NCBI RefSeq assembly: GCF_020283565.1
Contig: NC_060059.1
Span: forward strand, 48,752,572 to 48,816,571
Source: Trifolium pratense
Taxonomy: Eukaryota; Streptophyta; Magnoliopsida; Fabales; Fabaceae
Reading direction: 5' to 3'
Length of the DNA: 64,000 nucleotides
Each line of letters begins with the position of its first letter. The stretch's first letter is position 1. This document shows, one piece after another, positions 1 to 10,441 of the stretch. Below the pieces are notes generated by a model. It did no database searches and was not told the origin of the DNA. It saw nothing but the letters and a program-made list of their open reading frames with translations. A program made the position numbers and the translations under genes.

Positions 1-262
1 AAAAAATCGACAAACCACCATTTTGGCCCTCGAATGTATATAATTTGTTGTCATATTAGTTTTTAAATGTATCAAAATTTCAAACAAATCCACAAATTTC
101 CCTTTTAATTAGTAGTTGTTTAGGTCCTTAAAACTACTTTTAGATAGTCAATTTAGTCCTCGTATATGTATTTTGTTGGTCAATTTAGTACACAAAATCA
201 ATATTAAATGAGATATTGGGGATGTATTTGTAATTTTTATAATATATGGTCTAATGTGACAC

Positions 263-450
263 ACTTTTTTTTTTTTTTAACAAGTCAAAATGAGATATAT
301 TAAACTGAACCAAAAGATCTCCTCAGCACAAAACGTACCAGAGAAGACCAAAAAATAGTTACAAAAGTGTCATAGGAAAAACCAAAAATTAAAACTATAC
401 AAAGCCCAGACACTGCAAAGGACTAGACTACCAACTATGGTAGTTTAAAG
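263..450 (-). mobile_element. 5'-truncated LINE-like retroposon with 12-bp target duplication
   Basis: The insert begins on the + strand with a long T tract, so its poly(A) tail lies on the minus strand. It is bounded by the direct repeat CTAATGTGACAC at 251-262 and 451-462. A one-sided A tail with a target duplication above 10 bp is the signature of target-primed reverse transcription. The 188-bp body carries no coding domain and is read as the 3' end of a plant L1 element. A SINE is the alternative, but no pol III boxes are seen. Confidence 0.65.
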
Positions 451-1252
451 CTAATGTGACACTTTCAGAGACTAAAATAACGGGTTGTCCTCTAAAAATT
501 GCTTCATTGAGAGTGCATAGACCATCTCCAATGAAAAGATCTTATATTTTAAGCATTGGTACCTATTAGGTACCACATTGGAGGAAAATAAAATTGAGTA
601 CCTAATGGGGATGTTGAATTATCAGTGCGATGTAGAATTATTGGTGGAACTCAATTTAGAATTTTTAAGAGATGTTGAGTTGATTGCGTATTTATTAAGT
701 ACTATTATTAAAAACTTATAAATAAGTGATGTGTACATTGAGACTCAATTAAATGCCCAAAAATGGGAAGCCATTGTGTATGCTCTTACTTCGGAAATGG
801 ATTTGGTGCTGCGCAGTTACTCACTTGAACCGTCCGATTTAGAATTGATGGACAAGATTATTTATATTTGATTTGATGATATGTAATTTATACCGTTCAA
901 TCTCCAATCAACGGCTAACATCAATTATTATGAAAAACTATTTGATTTTATAAATGCAGGGAATTCAGATCTTCATATCATCTATAACTTCCCACATTTT
1001 ATTTCGTTGCAAAAAAGAAAAAACTCCTAAACTAAATTTGTCAAATTCCCAATTTTTATGGATTCTTCTCTCTCTTGTATAAATTTTTCTTAATGAATAG
1101 CGGTGCTCTTAATTTTTATTTTATTTTTATCAAAAGCAATGCTCTTAACTAAAAATGCAAAATCAACTCCAAATATTTTCTATAATAAAAAAAAGAAAAT
1201 AGGGTTCTTATCAAAAAAAAGAAAAAAAGAAAAAAGGGTGAAACTGACCCCC

Positions 1253-1254
<2 letters not shown>

Positions 1255-1303
<49 letters not shown>
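1255..1303. repeat. (TA)n microsatellite, about 24 units
   Basis: An uninterrupted TA dinucleotide tract. It produces an artefactual Ile-Tyr open frame. Confidence 0.95.
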
Positions 1304-1305
<2 letters not shown>

Positions 1306-1982
1306 TCAACCCTACTGCTTATTTTACATCTCATGTCATCCATATGCTCTATTCATTAGCCGCATAACACAAAAACCCTACCTTTGCCGCACTTGTCCAT
1401 TATGACTTCGTTGTGTGCTCCTATACGATCATCACCGTCAGGTATTTATTTGTTTCACTCTTTATATTTTATTTCTAACCTCCATTTTCTCGTGTCTCTT
1501 TTCTATTTGTTTTTCCTTTTCAGATGTCTTGTTATTTTATATTAATATTATTCATGTATGCAAAACCATTGCATCCCCAATTATGTCAAAAGGTATACAA
1601 TCCTATCGAAAATTTCTTTACATTTCTTGTTTTTTTCTGCTTATTGTTCAGGTCGACCATTGTCAATTATTCTCTCATGTTCAATTTCTTTTATCTTCAC
1701 TTTTATTTTTTAATAGAACTGCGAATCCCGAGTCGACCTTGTCAAAAAAAATAAGGAACTATTGACTCTAATGAATTCAAAAATTATTTTTATTTCCTTC
1801 TCTTTATATACACTTTCTCTTACTCTATTCTTTATATGCATTTATTGAGTTGAGGGGCAATACTTTAGCCCCTATTTTCTTCATGAATGTTTCTCTTTTA
1901 TTTTGACTTTGACGTACAACTCAATACTAGTATAACTTACCCGTGCAAATGCACGGGTTAATGTTCAATGAAAAATATAGAT

Positions 1983-1995
1983 ATTTTTTTGACAC
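1983..1995 (-). mobile_element. Micro-insertion (13 bp) between 15-bp direct repeats
   Basis: A T tract ending in GACAC lies between near-identical 15-bp repeats at 1968-1982 and 1996-2010 (one mismatch). Read on the minus strand it is GTGTC plus an A tail, like the extreme 3' end of a LINE-type insert. Confidence 0.5.
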
Positions 1996-3009
1996 ATGAA
2001 AAATATGGATTATTAAATTTTTAATATTTTATGGTTTTTTTAATTATTTGTAAAATTAATTTTATATTTAATGTAATAATTTATTTAAATATGATAAATG
2101 ATCCAAATTTTGGAGATTTTAAGGAGAAATGGTAGAACGGAGAGTGATACTCCACTCCCCGTTCCCAACCCACATGTTCGTATATTTGTTCTTTTATTTT
2201 CATAAAAAAATGTCATTAAGCAAAAACTAATCCAACGGTTAATATATATTAGTTCTTAATCGTCATCTCTCTCCTTTAGACATTTGTTTTCTTCTGGAGT
2301 ATTTTAGCCCATGTCCCCGTGTGAAAAAATTTCACATTTGTGTAATGAACAGTAGAATTATTTGTCATTTGCTTGACACAAAAAAAATTATATCATTTTT
2401 TTTATGCATATCTCATTTGTTAATGGTGCAAATTTTAAAAAATTTATCTATTTGTTTATCTTACAGTGATGTTTGGAAAATAAAAACAAAGTAATACATG
2501 ATATTATTACTTTTAATTCTTTCTTTTTTTATATATAAAATCATTGTTACTTTCCTTACTTTCAATTGATATTTATCGTATTTTTTATATAATAAAATCT
2601 ACAAATGTATGTCTCACCCCGTGTAAGTTATTTTTTGCTTAATACCTCCATGTAGATTATTTTTTTTATCAATACCCCCTATTGTAATATTATGTTTGGT
2701 ATAAATCACTATGTAACTTTTTTTATTAATAAAATTAATAAAATAATAAAATAAAATAGAAAAATAATCTATGAAATCAATTACTTCATTCCTTTTATAT
2801 TTCAGACAATCACACCATTTTCTCTGTTCGATAAGTATGAAGTTTAAGAATAACTTTTTTTGTGAACAATTAAATTACTATTTTTATTTTTTTTTATATT
2901 CGTTTTAAGGTGAGTATTTTTGTTCAGCGATTCTTAAGCCTTCAATTTTGTTTCGAAACATATTAAGCCTTCAATTTCTCAGTTCCACATTTGGCCAATT
3001 CGTTCTATA

Positions 3010-3026
3010 TAATTTTTTTTGATAAG
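3010..3026 (-). mobile_element. Micro-insertion (17 bp) between perfect 14-bp direct repeats
   Basis: The repeat CAATTCGTTCTATA occurs at 2996-3009 and 3027-3040. Between them is only TAAT, a T tract and GATAAG, which on the minus strand reads CTTATC plus an A tail. The perfect flanking duplication supports a target-primed insertion truncated almost completely. Confidence 0.6.
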
Positions 3027-4223
3027 CAATTCGTTCTATAGTATAGTCCTTCGAGGAGTTTCTATTATTTTATCAGTATATTTGTTAAATATCACATGAA
3101 AAATTAGACAAACAAAAAAATAATGAGTAAAAAAAAGAGTATAACATTTATTAATAATAGTAAAAAAAAACATTTATAAGCATGATTTACACCAATAAAA
3201 AATAATATGAACAAAAAGTGTTTTTTAATAAGTAAACATGATTAAAAAAAATGACAATAAAATATAAAAAAAATATAAATAAATACTTAAAACTCTAACA
3301 TCAGTTGATAATACCTAATCCTAATTTGAATAACGAACAATATGTTCTTCCGTATGGACCTGCTAATAAAAAATTATAGCTCAAAATTAGTATAATTATG
3401 ATTAATCATAAACATCATTTAAATACAAAGCTTATATATGTAAAAAAAAATGCATATAACATCTTCGAAAATAAGAAAATAGAACAACAAAAAAGTTGAA
3501 GATTATCTCCTTGTAAGCACAAAAAAACGGGCACCTGCTGTAAAATAAGAAAAGAATATTATCTCCTTGTAGGCACAAAAAAGGATAGCATCAAAATACA
3601 AAAATATACTATATAATATTAAACTTGAAAAAAAAAACATGGAAAGAAGAAAATAGAACAACGAAAAAGTTGAAGGAAATGAGAGTGAAATAACCCAAAA
3701 AAAGAATAGAGATAAAAGATTGCAAAAAGTATAATTTTGAATTGCAATAGTGTGTGAAATCGGTTGCAAATCACAGCTATTTATATTAATAGAATGAAGA
3801 TTGAAATTATAAATGTCATTTAATAGCAATTATCTAATCGACAAATTATGGGACAAAATGACTTTGTTTCTAAAATATAATATAATAATGTAATAATAAT
3901 AATAATAATAATAATGAATAAAATATCAAATAATCAAATTAGAAGTAAAAATTGACATTGTCATTAAAAAAATTGAAATGTATTCAATTGTTTCCTTTTG
4001 AATGATTATTTTTGAATTAACATTAAATTTTGATTGAGAAGGACACCAAAAAAAAAAATTCTTATATGAGTACATACATTACATAATTTCTATTGAAGTT
4101 CTCAAAGGTTGCCACATAGGAAAACATGCTCTCACAAGTTGCCACATAGATTATGATAAATGAGAGGATGCCACATATAAAAGTGATCAAGAGAGAGAAA
4201 CTCATAAACATATAAATAATAGA

Positions 4224-4565
4224 TTACTATTCGCTTTATTTATGTGGTATATGTTTTTAAATTGAAGGGTCATATACGTGTTAGTGATGCTATCATCTTT
4301 GAGTCGATGCCAATGTCTACCCAAAATTTCGGTATTACAAGGACAATGTACTTTCGGACGCGCTAGTCAAAGTATTAGCCAAAATATTCAACCAGGTAAA
4401 ACAACAGGTGTGTACATTTAATATAATCATAATCATGGAACTCAAAATCAAGATTGTGGGTAGAAAAAGATTGTAATGTTAAATAATTTAGATATTTTTA
4501 AGAGTAAAATAAACAAATTGTTAACAAAAATAAAAGAATAACATAAACTATTTTGTGTTTGTTTA
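4224..4565. other. Short intergenic stretch, nothing identified
   Basis: AT-rich sequence between the Helitron and the first LTR element. No open frame, repeat signature or RNA gene is recognised. The last five bases (GTTTA) are the left target duplication of the LTR element. Confidence 0.5.
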
Positions 4566-5584
4566 TGTTGGATATTTGAATTGGCTTAATTTTGCTAAAA
4601 CAAATATACTAACAAGATGTTGGAAAACATGTTACAACATCATATTTATTCAAGGAAATCTCGCGCATTTATGAGAGCATCTGCTATTTATGGAAATCCA
4701 CTTAAAGAGCACGCTCAATGGAGATTTGATCTGATCAGGAATTTTAAGGATAAGATAAGACTTAATGGTACAACGGTATGATCACAATTATCCTATAAAG
4801 TCCTTAAACACTTTTGGAAAGTTTCTATACATTCTTGATGAAGATCAAAAGAGAATCAGATCACCTTTTATGAGCTACAAGGAGCGTCCTATCAGTAATG
4901 AAGAAAGAGGAGCGTGCTAGATCATTATATATACGAAGACCAAGCTCAAGAATAGATATCTCATTGAAAAATATTAGTTACACATATTGAGTCTTTATTG
5001 AGTCTTTGTTGAGTGTTTTATTGTTTGATTGTAATTCTTGCTTGTGGATTCTATAACACGAGTTAAGAAGTAAGTTTGTTATTTTAAGGTTACTCCTAAG
5101 CTTTGAAGTACGGAGTTTACCATGTGTGATTCACTTGAAGCTTTTAAGCAAAAGTGAAGTGTTGTCTTGACAAGTTGTCACCACATCTTTCCAAACATTG
5201 TATAATCAACACAGGTTGTGTTGTGTGAGTGGAAGTGAGATGGGATCTCATGTCTAGGAGTTCCTAGGCAGAAGTTGCATAAGTAGTGTCGAGGTTATAA
5301 GGCGTAAACCAGGGTTTGCTGGAGGTCTTAGAGTAAGGCGTAAATCCTAGGGTTTGCTGGAGGTCTTAGTAACTAGAGCTATTAGTGGATTTCCTTCCTG
5401 GATTGGTATCCCCCAGAGTAGGCAGTTGGCTGAACTGGGTTAACAATTACTTGTGTCATTTATTTATTTTCTGTCAGTTTTGTATATGTTATATAAGATG
5501 TGCCAACAATAGAAAACAACATTATACACAAAGTAGTTGTTGGGACATCTTAGGCAACATCATTCTAGTGATACCAGAATTTCA
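4566..5584 (+). repeat. 5' LTR of the SIRE-type element
   Basis: The 1019-bp repeat begins TGTTGGATATTTG and ends ATTTCA. A TATATATA box at 4926-4933 is the likely core promoter of the genomic transcript. A short internal duplication around the motif GGTTTGCTGGAGGTCTTAG lies at about 5300-5370. Confidence 0.95.
4926..4933 (+). promoter_or_regulatory. TATA box in the 5' LTR
   Basis: TATATATA lies about 360 bp into the LTR, a plausible U3 promoter position. The identical copy in the 3' LTR is at 13868-13875. Confidence 0.5.
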
Positions 5585-5586
5585 AT

Positions 5587-5598
5587 TGGTATCAGAGC
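5587..5598 (+). other. Primer-binding site (initiator Met tRNA)
   Basis: TGGTATCAGAGC lies two bases after the 5' LTR. It is the standard copia primer site, complementary to the 3' end of plant initiator Met tRNA. Confidence 0.9.
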
Positions 5599-5653
5599 AG
5601 GCACCCTGTTCTGTTATTTTGGGTGAGCTCCAGGGAGAGTACTTTCTGGTACA

Positions 5654-8600
5654 ATGGATAAAGAAGGAGGGTCAGTGTCTAAACCCCCCTTACTGACAGG
5701 TCCTGAGAACTATGATTATTGGAAAGCTAAAATGGAGGCTTTCATAAAATCAATTGACAGCAGGACATGGAAGGCTGTGTTACGCGGATGGGAACCACCA
5801 ATGGTTCTTGACAAAGATGGCAATAAAACTGATGTCAAGAAGCCAAATGATGAATGGACTAAAGATGAGGATGATCTGGCACTTGGCAACTCCAAAGCCT
5901 TGTATGCAATTTTTAATGGTGTGGATGCAAATATGTTCAGGCTTGTTAAGAGATGTATTACTGCTAAGCATGCCTGGGAAATTCTGAGAAAAGCTCATGA
6001 AGGAACATCAAAAGTTAAGCTATCTAAACTTCAGATGCTCAAAACAAATTTCGAGAATCTCAGAATGAAGGAGGAAGAAACCATTCATGACTTTCAGATG
6101 AATGTGCTTGACTTTGCAAATTCGTTTGATGCACTTGGAAAACCTATCTCAGATGAGGAGCTAGTTGGAAAAATACTCAGATCTTTGCCTAAAAGATTTG
6201 ATATGAAAGTAACAGCTATTGAGGAGGCTCATGACCTTTCAAGTCTAAATTTAGATGAACTCATAGGATCTCTTCAGACCTATGAAATTGGTCTAAACAG
6301 GAGAAATGAAAAGAAAGATAAGAATCTAGCCTTTGCTTCGAAAAGTGCTGCTGATGATTTACAAATTGAATCTGAAGGTGAAGAAAGCTTAGCTGAGTCT
6401 ATGGCTATGCTTGGAAGACAGTTCAACAAGCTGATGAAGAAAGTGGATCAAAGGCACAAGCCAAATGGTCGACTCAACAACAACAAACAGTCCAGCTTTC
6501 AGAAAAAGGCAAATGAAGATGAGAAAGGAGTGAAATGCCACGAATGTGAAGGTTTTGGCCATATCAGACCTGAATGTCCAACCTTTCTAAAAAGGCAAAA
6601 GAAAAGTCTTGTTGTTTCATGGTCTGATACAGATTCAGAGGAGGAAGAATCTGCCAAATATGTTAATGCTTTAACAGGAGTCTGTGAATCTGATTCAGAG
6701 TCATGTGATGAGGAGGTAACCTATGAGGAACTAGCTGCTACTTATAAAGATCTTCATACTAGAAGTATAGAAGTTTGCAAAGCATTAGAGAAACAAAAGA
6801 AGATCAATGGTAAACTACAAACTGAGAAAAATGACTTACTCATAAACATTGATAATCTCAATGCTAAGGTTGAAGATCAGAATAGCCAAATTCAACAGCT
6901 GGAAATGGAGAAGTCTAACCTCCTGTGTAAAGTTGCTGAACAGAATGTAGAAGTAACCAAATTAAATGCAGATTTAGATCAAGTCACAAAAGTGGCTAAA
7001 ATGATGACCAAAGGTACTGATGCTTTTGAGGAAATGTTACAGAGACAAAACTATGGGAAACCTAAGCCCATTGGTTTTGAACATGAAAGAGTAAAGCAGC
7101 AGATGAAGTTCAACAATGCTACTATACATACTCCAATCAGTAGCACATTTGTGTCAGGAGGATTGTCGCGACATCTGATGGAACATCCTATGCCCAGGTT
7201 CTATAACTGGACATGCCATCATTGTGGTAGGAAAGGACACATTAGGCCTTTTTGCTATAGGCTGCACGGATATCCAAGGAAAGTTCATCAAGAATTCTAT
7301 ACTCCTGTCTTTCCTAATGTTACAACAAGACAGGAATGGAGAGAAAAGAAGAAGACCACAGGTCTAATAGCTCATACATCCTTGAGAGCTTCTTCAAGAG
7401 AAACCTGGTACTTTGATAGTGGCTGTTCTAGACACATGACAGGTGTTGAACACTATCTTGAAGATCTGAAGTCATATGCTACCAGTTTTGTAACCTTTGG
7501 AGATGGAGCCAAAGGAGAGATCAAGGGAGTTGGTAAACTTGCAAACCATGGCTTACCAAAGCTAGATAATGTGCTGCTTGTAAAAGGGCTGAAAGCAAAT
7601 CTAATCAGCATAAGTCAACTTTGTGATCAAGGCATGAAAGTAAACTTCACAAAAGCTGAATGCCTAGTTACAAACGAGCAAGGAGAGCTGTTGATGAAAG
7701 GAGTAAGGTCAAGAGACAACTGCTATCTCTGGATTCCTAAAGAAGAAGAGGTACCAACATGTCTTATTAGTAAAGAAGATGAGGTAAAGTTGTGGCACCA
7801 AAAGCTTGGCCACCTGCACCTTAAAGGCATGAAGAAGGCAATAGCTAAAGAGGCTATCAGAGGACTTCCAAAGCTCAAAATAGAAGAAGGAAGTATATGT
7901 GGAGAATGTCAAATAGGGAAGCAGACAAAGATGTCGCATCCAAAGTTGCAACATCTGACCACAACAAGGGTTCTAGAATTACTGCACATAGACCTGATGG
8001 GGCCAATGCAAGTAGAGAGTCTTGGAGGAAAAAGGTACGCGTTTGTCATGGTGGATGACTTTTCAAGGTTCACATGGATTGAATTCCTAAAAGACAAATC
8101 TGAAAGTTTTGATGCATTCAAAGAACTTTGTCTTCAACTCCAAAGAGAAAAGAACTCTGCTATTGTTAGGATACGAAGTGATCATGGTAAAGAGTTTGAG
8201 AATGCAAACTTTCTTGAATTTTGCATCTCTGAAGGAATCAAGCATGAATTCTCAGCTCCAATCACACCTCAACAAAATGGTGTTGTTGAGAGGAAGAACA
8301 GGACAATACAAGAGTCAGCCAGAGTAATGTTGCATGCAAAACATCTTCCATATCAATTCTGGGCTGAGGCTATGCATACTGCTTGTTATATTCACAATCG
8401 TGTCACACTCAGAACTGGAACTTCTACTACACTATATGAATTGTGGAAAGGCAGAAAACCAACTGTCAAACACTTTCATGTGTTTGGAAGTAAGTGTTAC
8501 ATCCTAGCTGATAGAGAGCACAGAAGGAAAATGGATCCTAAAAGTGAAGAAGGATTATTTCTTGGGTATTCAACAAACAGCAGGGCTTATAGAGTTTACA

Positions 8601-10441
8601 ACCAGAGAACCAAAGTAATAGTAGAGTCTATCAACGTTGTGATAGATGATATGACATCTGCTGAAACATCTGACACTGAAGATGATGTTGCAACAACTTT
8701 GCCAACATCTGAAGAAGCTGTAGCAGATAAGGAATCAGATTCAGATGATGAATCAACCATCCCTACACCTCGCCCTGTGAGCAAAGTTCCTTCAATAAGA
8801 ATACAGAAGAACCATCCCAAGGATCTCATCATAGGAAATCCTAACCAGGGAATTGCTACAAGAAGGACAAATGAAGTGGTTACTAATGCATGTTTTGTCT
8901 CAAAGGTTGAGCCTAAAAATGTAAAAGAGGCTCTTACTGATGAGTTCTGGATAGAAGCCATGCAAGATGAATTAACTCAGTTTAGGAGAAGTGATGTGTG
9001 GGATCTTGTTCCTAGACCCAATGGTGTTAATGTCATAGGCACAAAATGGGTGTTCAAGAACAAGTCAGATGAAAATGGTGTTGTAACAAGAAACAAGGCA
9101 AGGTTAGTGGCTCAAGGGTACACTCAGGTTGAAGGACTTGACTTCGATGAAACATTTGCGCCAGTTGCAAGACTGGAATCTATTAGGCTACTTCTTGGTA
9201 TAGCATGCATCTTCAAATTTAAGCTGTACCAAATGGATGTCAAGAGTGCCTTCCTAAATGGGTACTTACATGAAGAAGTTTATGTGGAGCAGCCAAAAGG
9301 TTTTGTAGATCCTGCTAATCCTGATCATGTGTACAAGCTAAAGAAGGCTCTTTATGGACTGAAACAGGCTCCAAGGGCCTGGTATGAAAGGTTGACAAAT
9401 TTTCTTGTTAGTCAAGGATACAGAAAAGGAGGCCATGACAAAACCCTGTTTGTTAAAGAACAAGAAGAGAAGCTGATGATTGCCCAGATTTATGTTGATG
9501 ATATAGTATTTGGTGGAATGTCTGAAAAGATGGTGCAACATTTTGTACAACAAATGCAATCAGAGTTTGAAATGAGTTTGGTAGGTGAGCTGACATATTT
9601 CCTTGGTCTGCAAGTAAAACAAATGGAAGACACCATATTTGTCTCTCAAAGCAAATATGCGAAGAACATGATCAAAAAGTTTGGAATGGACACTGCAGCA
9701 CACAAGAGAACACCAGCTGCTACTCATCTAAAGCTAACCAAAGATGAAAATGGCATTGATGTTGATCAAAGCCTATACAGGAGCATGATTGGCAGTCTAT
9801 TGTATCTTACAGCTAGTAGACCAGACATCACCTTTGCTGTGGGTGTTTGTGCAAGATATCAAGCAAAGCCAAAGATGAGCCATCTTGTGCAAGTCAAAAG
9901 GATTCTGAAGTATATAAAGGGTACTAGTGATTATGGGATTCTGTATTCCCAGACCAAGAACTCAACTTTGATAGGGTACTGTGATGCAGATTGGGCTGGA
10001 AGTGCTGATGATAGGAAGAGTACCTCAGGAGGATGCTTCTTTTTGGGTGACAACTTAATCTCATGGTTCAGCAAGAAGCAGAATTGTGTGTCTCTGTCTA
10101 CTGCAGAGGCTGAATATATAGCTGCAGGAAGCAGTTGTTCCCAGCTGATGTGGATGAAACAGATGCTGAAAGAATATAATGTCGACCAAGATGTCATGAC
10201 ATTATATTGTGACAACTTGAGTGCAATCAATATATCAAAGAATCCAGTTCAACACTCAAGAACCAAACACATAGACATCAGGTATCATTTTATCAGAGAC
10301 CTTGTTGAAGAAAATTGTGTGCAACTCAAGCACATTGGTACAAGTGAACAGCTAGCTGACATTTTTACAAAGGCGCTTGATGCTAATCAGTTTGAATTTT
10401 TAAGGGGCAAATTGGGAATTTGCCTGCATGAAGATGCATAG
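5654..10441 (+). CDS. Gag-pol polyprotein of the SIRE-type element (1595 aa, intact)
   Basis: This single frame encodes all proteins for particle formation, reverse transcription and integration. The gag region (about residues 10-215) is of the DUF4219/UBN2 kind. Zinc knuckles lie at about residues 295-308 ([14 protein letters not shown]) and 521-534 ([14 protein letters not shown]), with a lysine/glutamine-rich coiled coil between them. The aspartic protease has the DSG motif at residue 588. The integrase has its HHCC region and catalytic residues near D780, D843 and E879 with D35E spacing. The RT has YVDDIVFG at 1280. RNase H begins near D1444. The ATG at 5654 lies 69 bp after the LTR. The frame is uninterrupted and ends in UAG followed by CAG UUA, a leaky-stop context. 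Confidence 0.96.
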   Translation: MDKEGGSVSKPPLLTGPENYDYWKAKMEAFIKSIDSRTWKAVLRGWEPPMVLDKDGNKTDVKKPNDEWTKDEDDLALGNSKALYAIFNGVDANMFRLVKRCITAKHAWEILRKAHEGTSKVKLSKLQMLKTNFENLRMKEEETIHDFQMNVLDFANSFDALGKPISDEELVGKILRSLPKRFDMKVTAIEEAHDLSSLNLDELIGSLQTYEIGLNRRNEKKDKNLAFASKSAADDLQIESEGEESLAESMAMLGRQFNKLMKKVDQRHKPNGRLNNNKQSSFQKKANEDEKGVKCHECEGFGHIRPECPTFLKRQKKSLVVSWSDTDSEEEESAKYVNALTGVCESDSESCDEEVTYEELAATYKDLHTRSIEVCKALEKQKKINGKLQTEKNDLLINIDNLNAKVEDQNSQIQQLEMEKSNLLCKVAEQNVEVTKLNADLDQVTKVAKMMTKGTDAFEEMLQRQNYGKPKPIGFEHERVKQQMKFNNATIHTPISSTFVSGGLSRHLMEHPMPRFYNWTCHHCGRKGHIRPFCYRLHGYPRKVHQEFYTPVFPNVTTRQEWREKKKTTGLIAHTSLRASSRETWYFDSGCSRHMTGVEHYLEDLKSYATSFVTFGDGAKGEIKGVGKLANHGLPKLDNVLLVKGLKANLISISQLCDQGMKVNFTKAECLVTNEQGELLMKGVRSRDNCYLWIPKEEEVPTCLISKEDEVKLWHQKLGHLHLKGMKKAIAKEAIRGLPKLKIEEGSICGECQIGKQTKMSHPKLQHLTTTRVLELLHIDLMGPMQVESLGGKRYAFVMVDDFSRFTWIEFLKDKSESFDAFKELCLQLQREKNSAIVRIRSDHGKEFENANFLEFCISEGIKHEFSAPITPQQNGVVERKNRTIQESARVMLHAKHLPYQFWAEAMHTACYIHNRVTLRTGTSTTLYELWKGRKPTVKHFHVFGSKCYILADREHRRKMDPKSEEGLFLGYSTNSRAYRVYNQRTKVIVESINVVIDDMTSAETSDTEDDVATTLPTSEEAVADKESDSDDESTIPTPRPVSKVPSIRIQKNHPKDLIIGNPNQGIATRRTNEVVTNACFVSKVEPKNVKEALTDEFWIEAMQDELTQFRRSDVWDLVPRPNGVNVIGTKWVFKNKSDENGVVTRNKARLVAQGYTQVEGLDFDETFAPVARLESIRLLLGIACIFKFKLYQMDVKSAFLNGYLHEEVYVEQPKGFVDPANPDHVYKLKKALYGLKQAPRAWYERLTNFLVSQGYRKGGHDKTLFVKEQEEKLMIAQIYVDDIVFGGMSEKMVQHFVQQMQSEFEMSLVGELTYFLGLQVKQMEDTIFVSQSKYAKNMIKKFGMDTAAHKRTPAATHLKLTKDENGIDVDQSLYRSMIGSLLYLTASRPDITFAVGVCARYQAKPKMSHLVQVKRILKYIKGTSDYGILYSQTKNSTLIGYCDADWAGSADDRKSTSGGCFFLGDNLISWFSKKQNCVSLSTAEAEYIAAGSSCSQLMWMKQMLKEYNVDQDVMTLYCDNLSAINISKNPVQHSRTKHIDIRYHFIRDLVEENCVQLKHIGTSEQLADIFTKALDANQFEFLRGKLGICLHEDA

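Larger units (their letters stand above)
1..1926. other. AT-rich intergenic region without a supported gene
   Basis: No coding exon with a recognisable domain is seen. Short open frames near 1100-1765 run through simple AT-rich sequence and a (TA)n tract and have no protein-like composition. The identifiable features are the truncated retroposon at 263-450 and the microsatellite at 1255-1303. Confidence 0.6.
1927..4223 (-). mobile_element. Probable non-autonomous Helitron
   Basis: On the minus strand the 3' end shows a hairpin with 8-bp arms (ACCCGTGC/GCACGGGT, plus coordinates 1939-1958), an 8-bp spacer, then CTAG followed by T: the Helitron 3' signature. The proposed 5' end at 4223 reads TCTATTATTTATATG and is preceded by A, matching insertion between A and T. 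No Rep/helicase frame is present. The interior is AT-rich with a small internal repeat around 3490-3680. The 3' end is well supported. The 5' end is the best match in the interval but less certain. Confidence 0.55.

Noticed and set aside
1103..1765. Overlapping open frames after the (TA)n tract
   Set aside because: Low-complexity, AT-driven frames in different phases. No conserved pattern or promoter-like context.
3503..3829. 108-codon open frame on the minus strand
   Set aside because: Phe/Ile/Ser-rich translation of AT-rich DNA inside the Helitron, with no domain or splice context.
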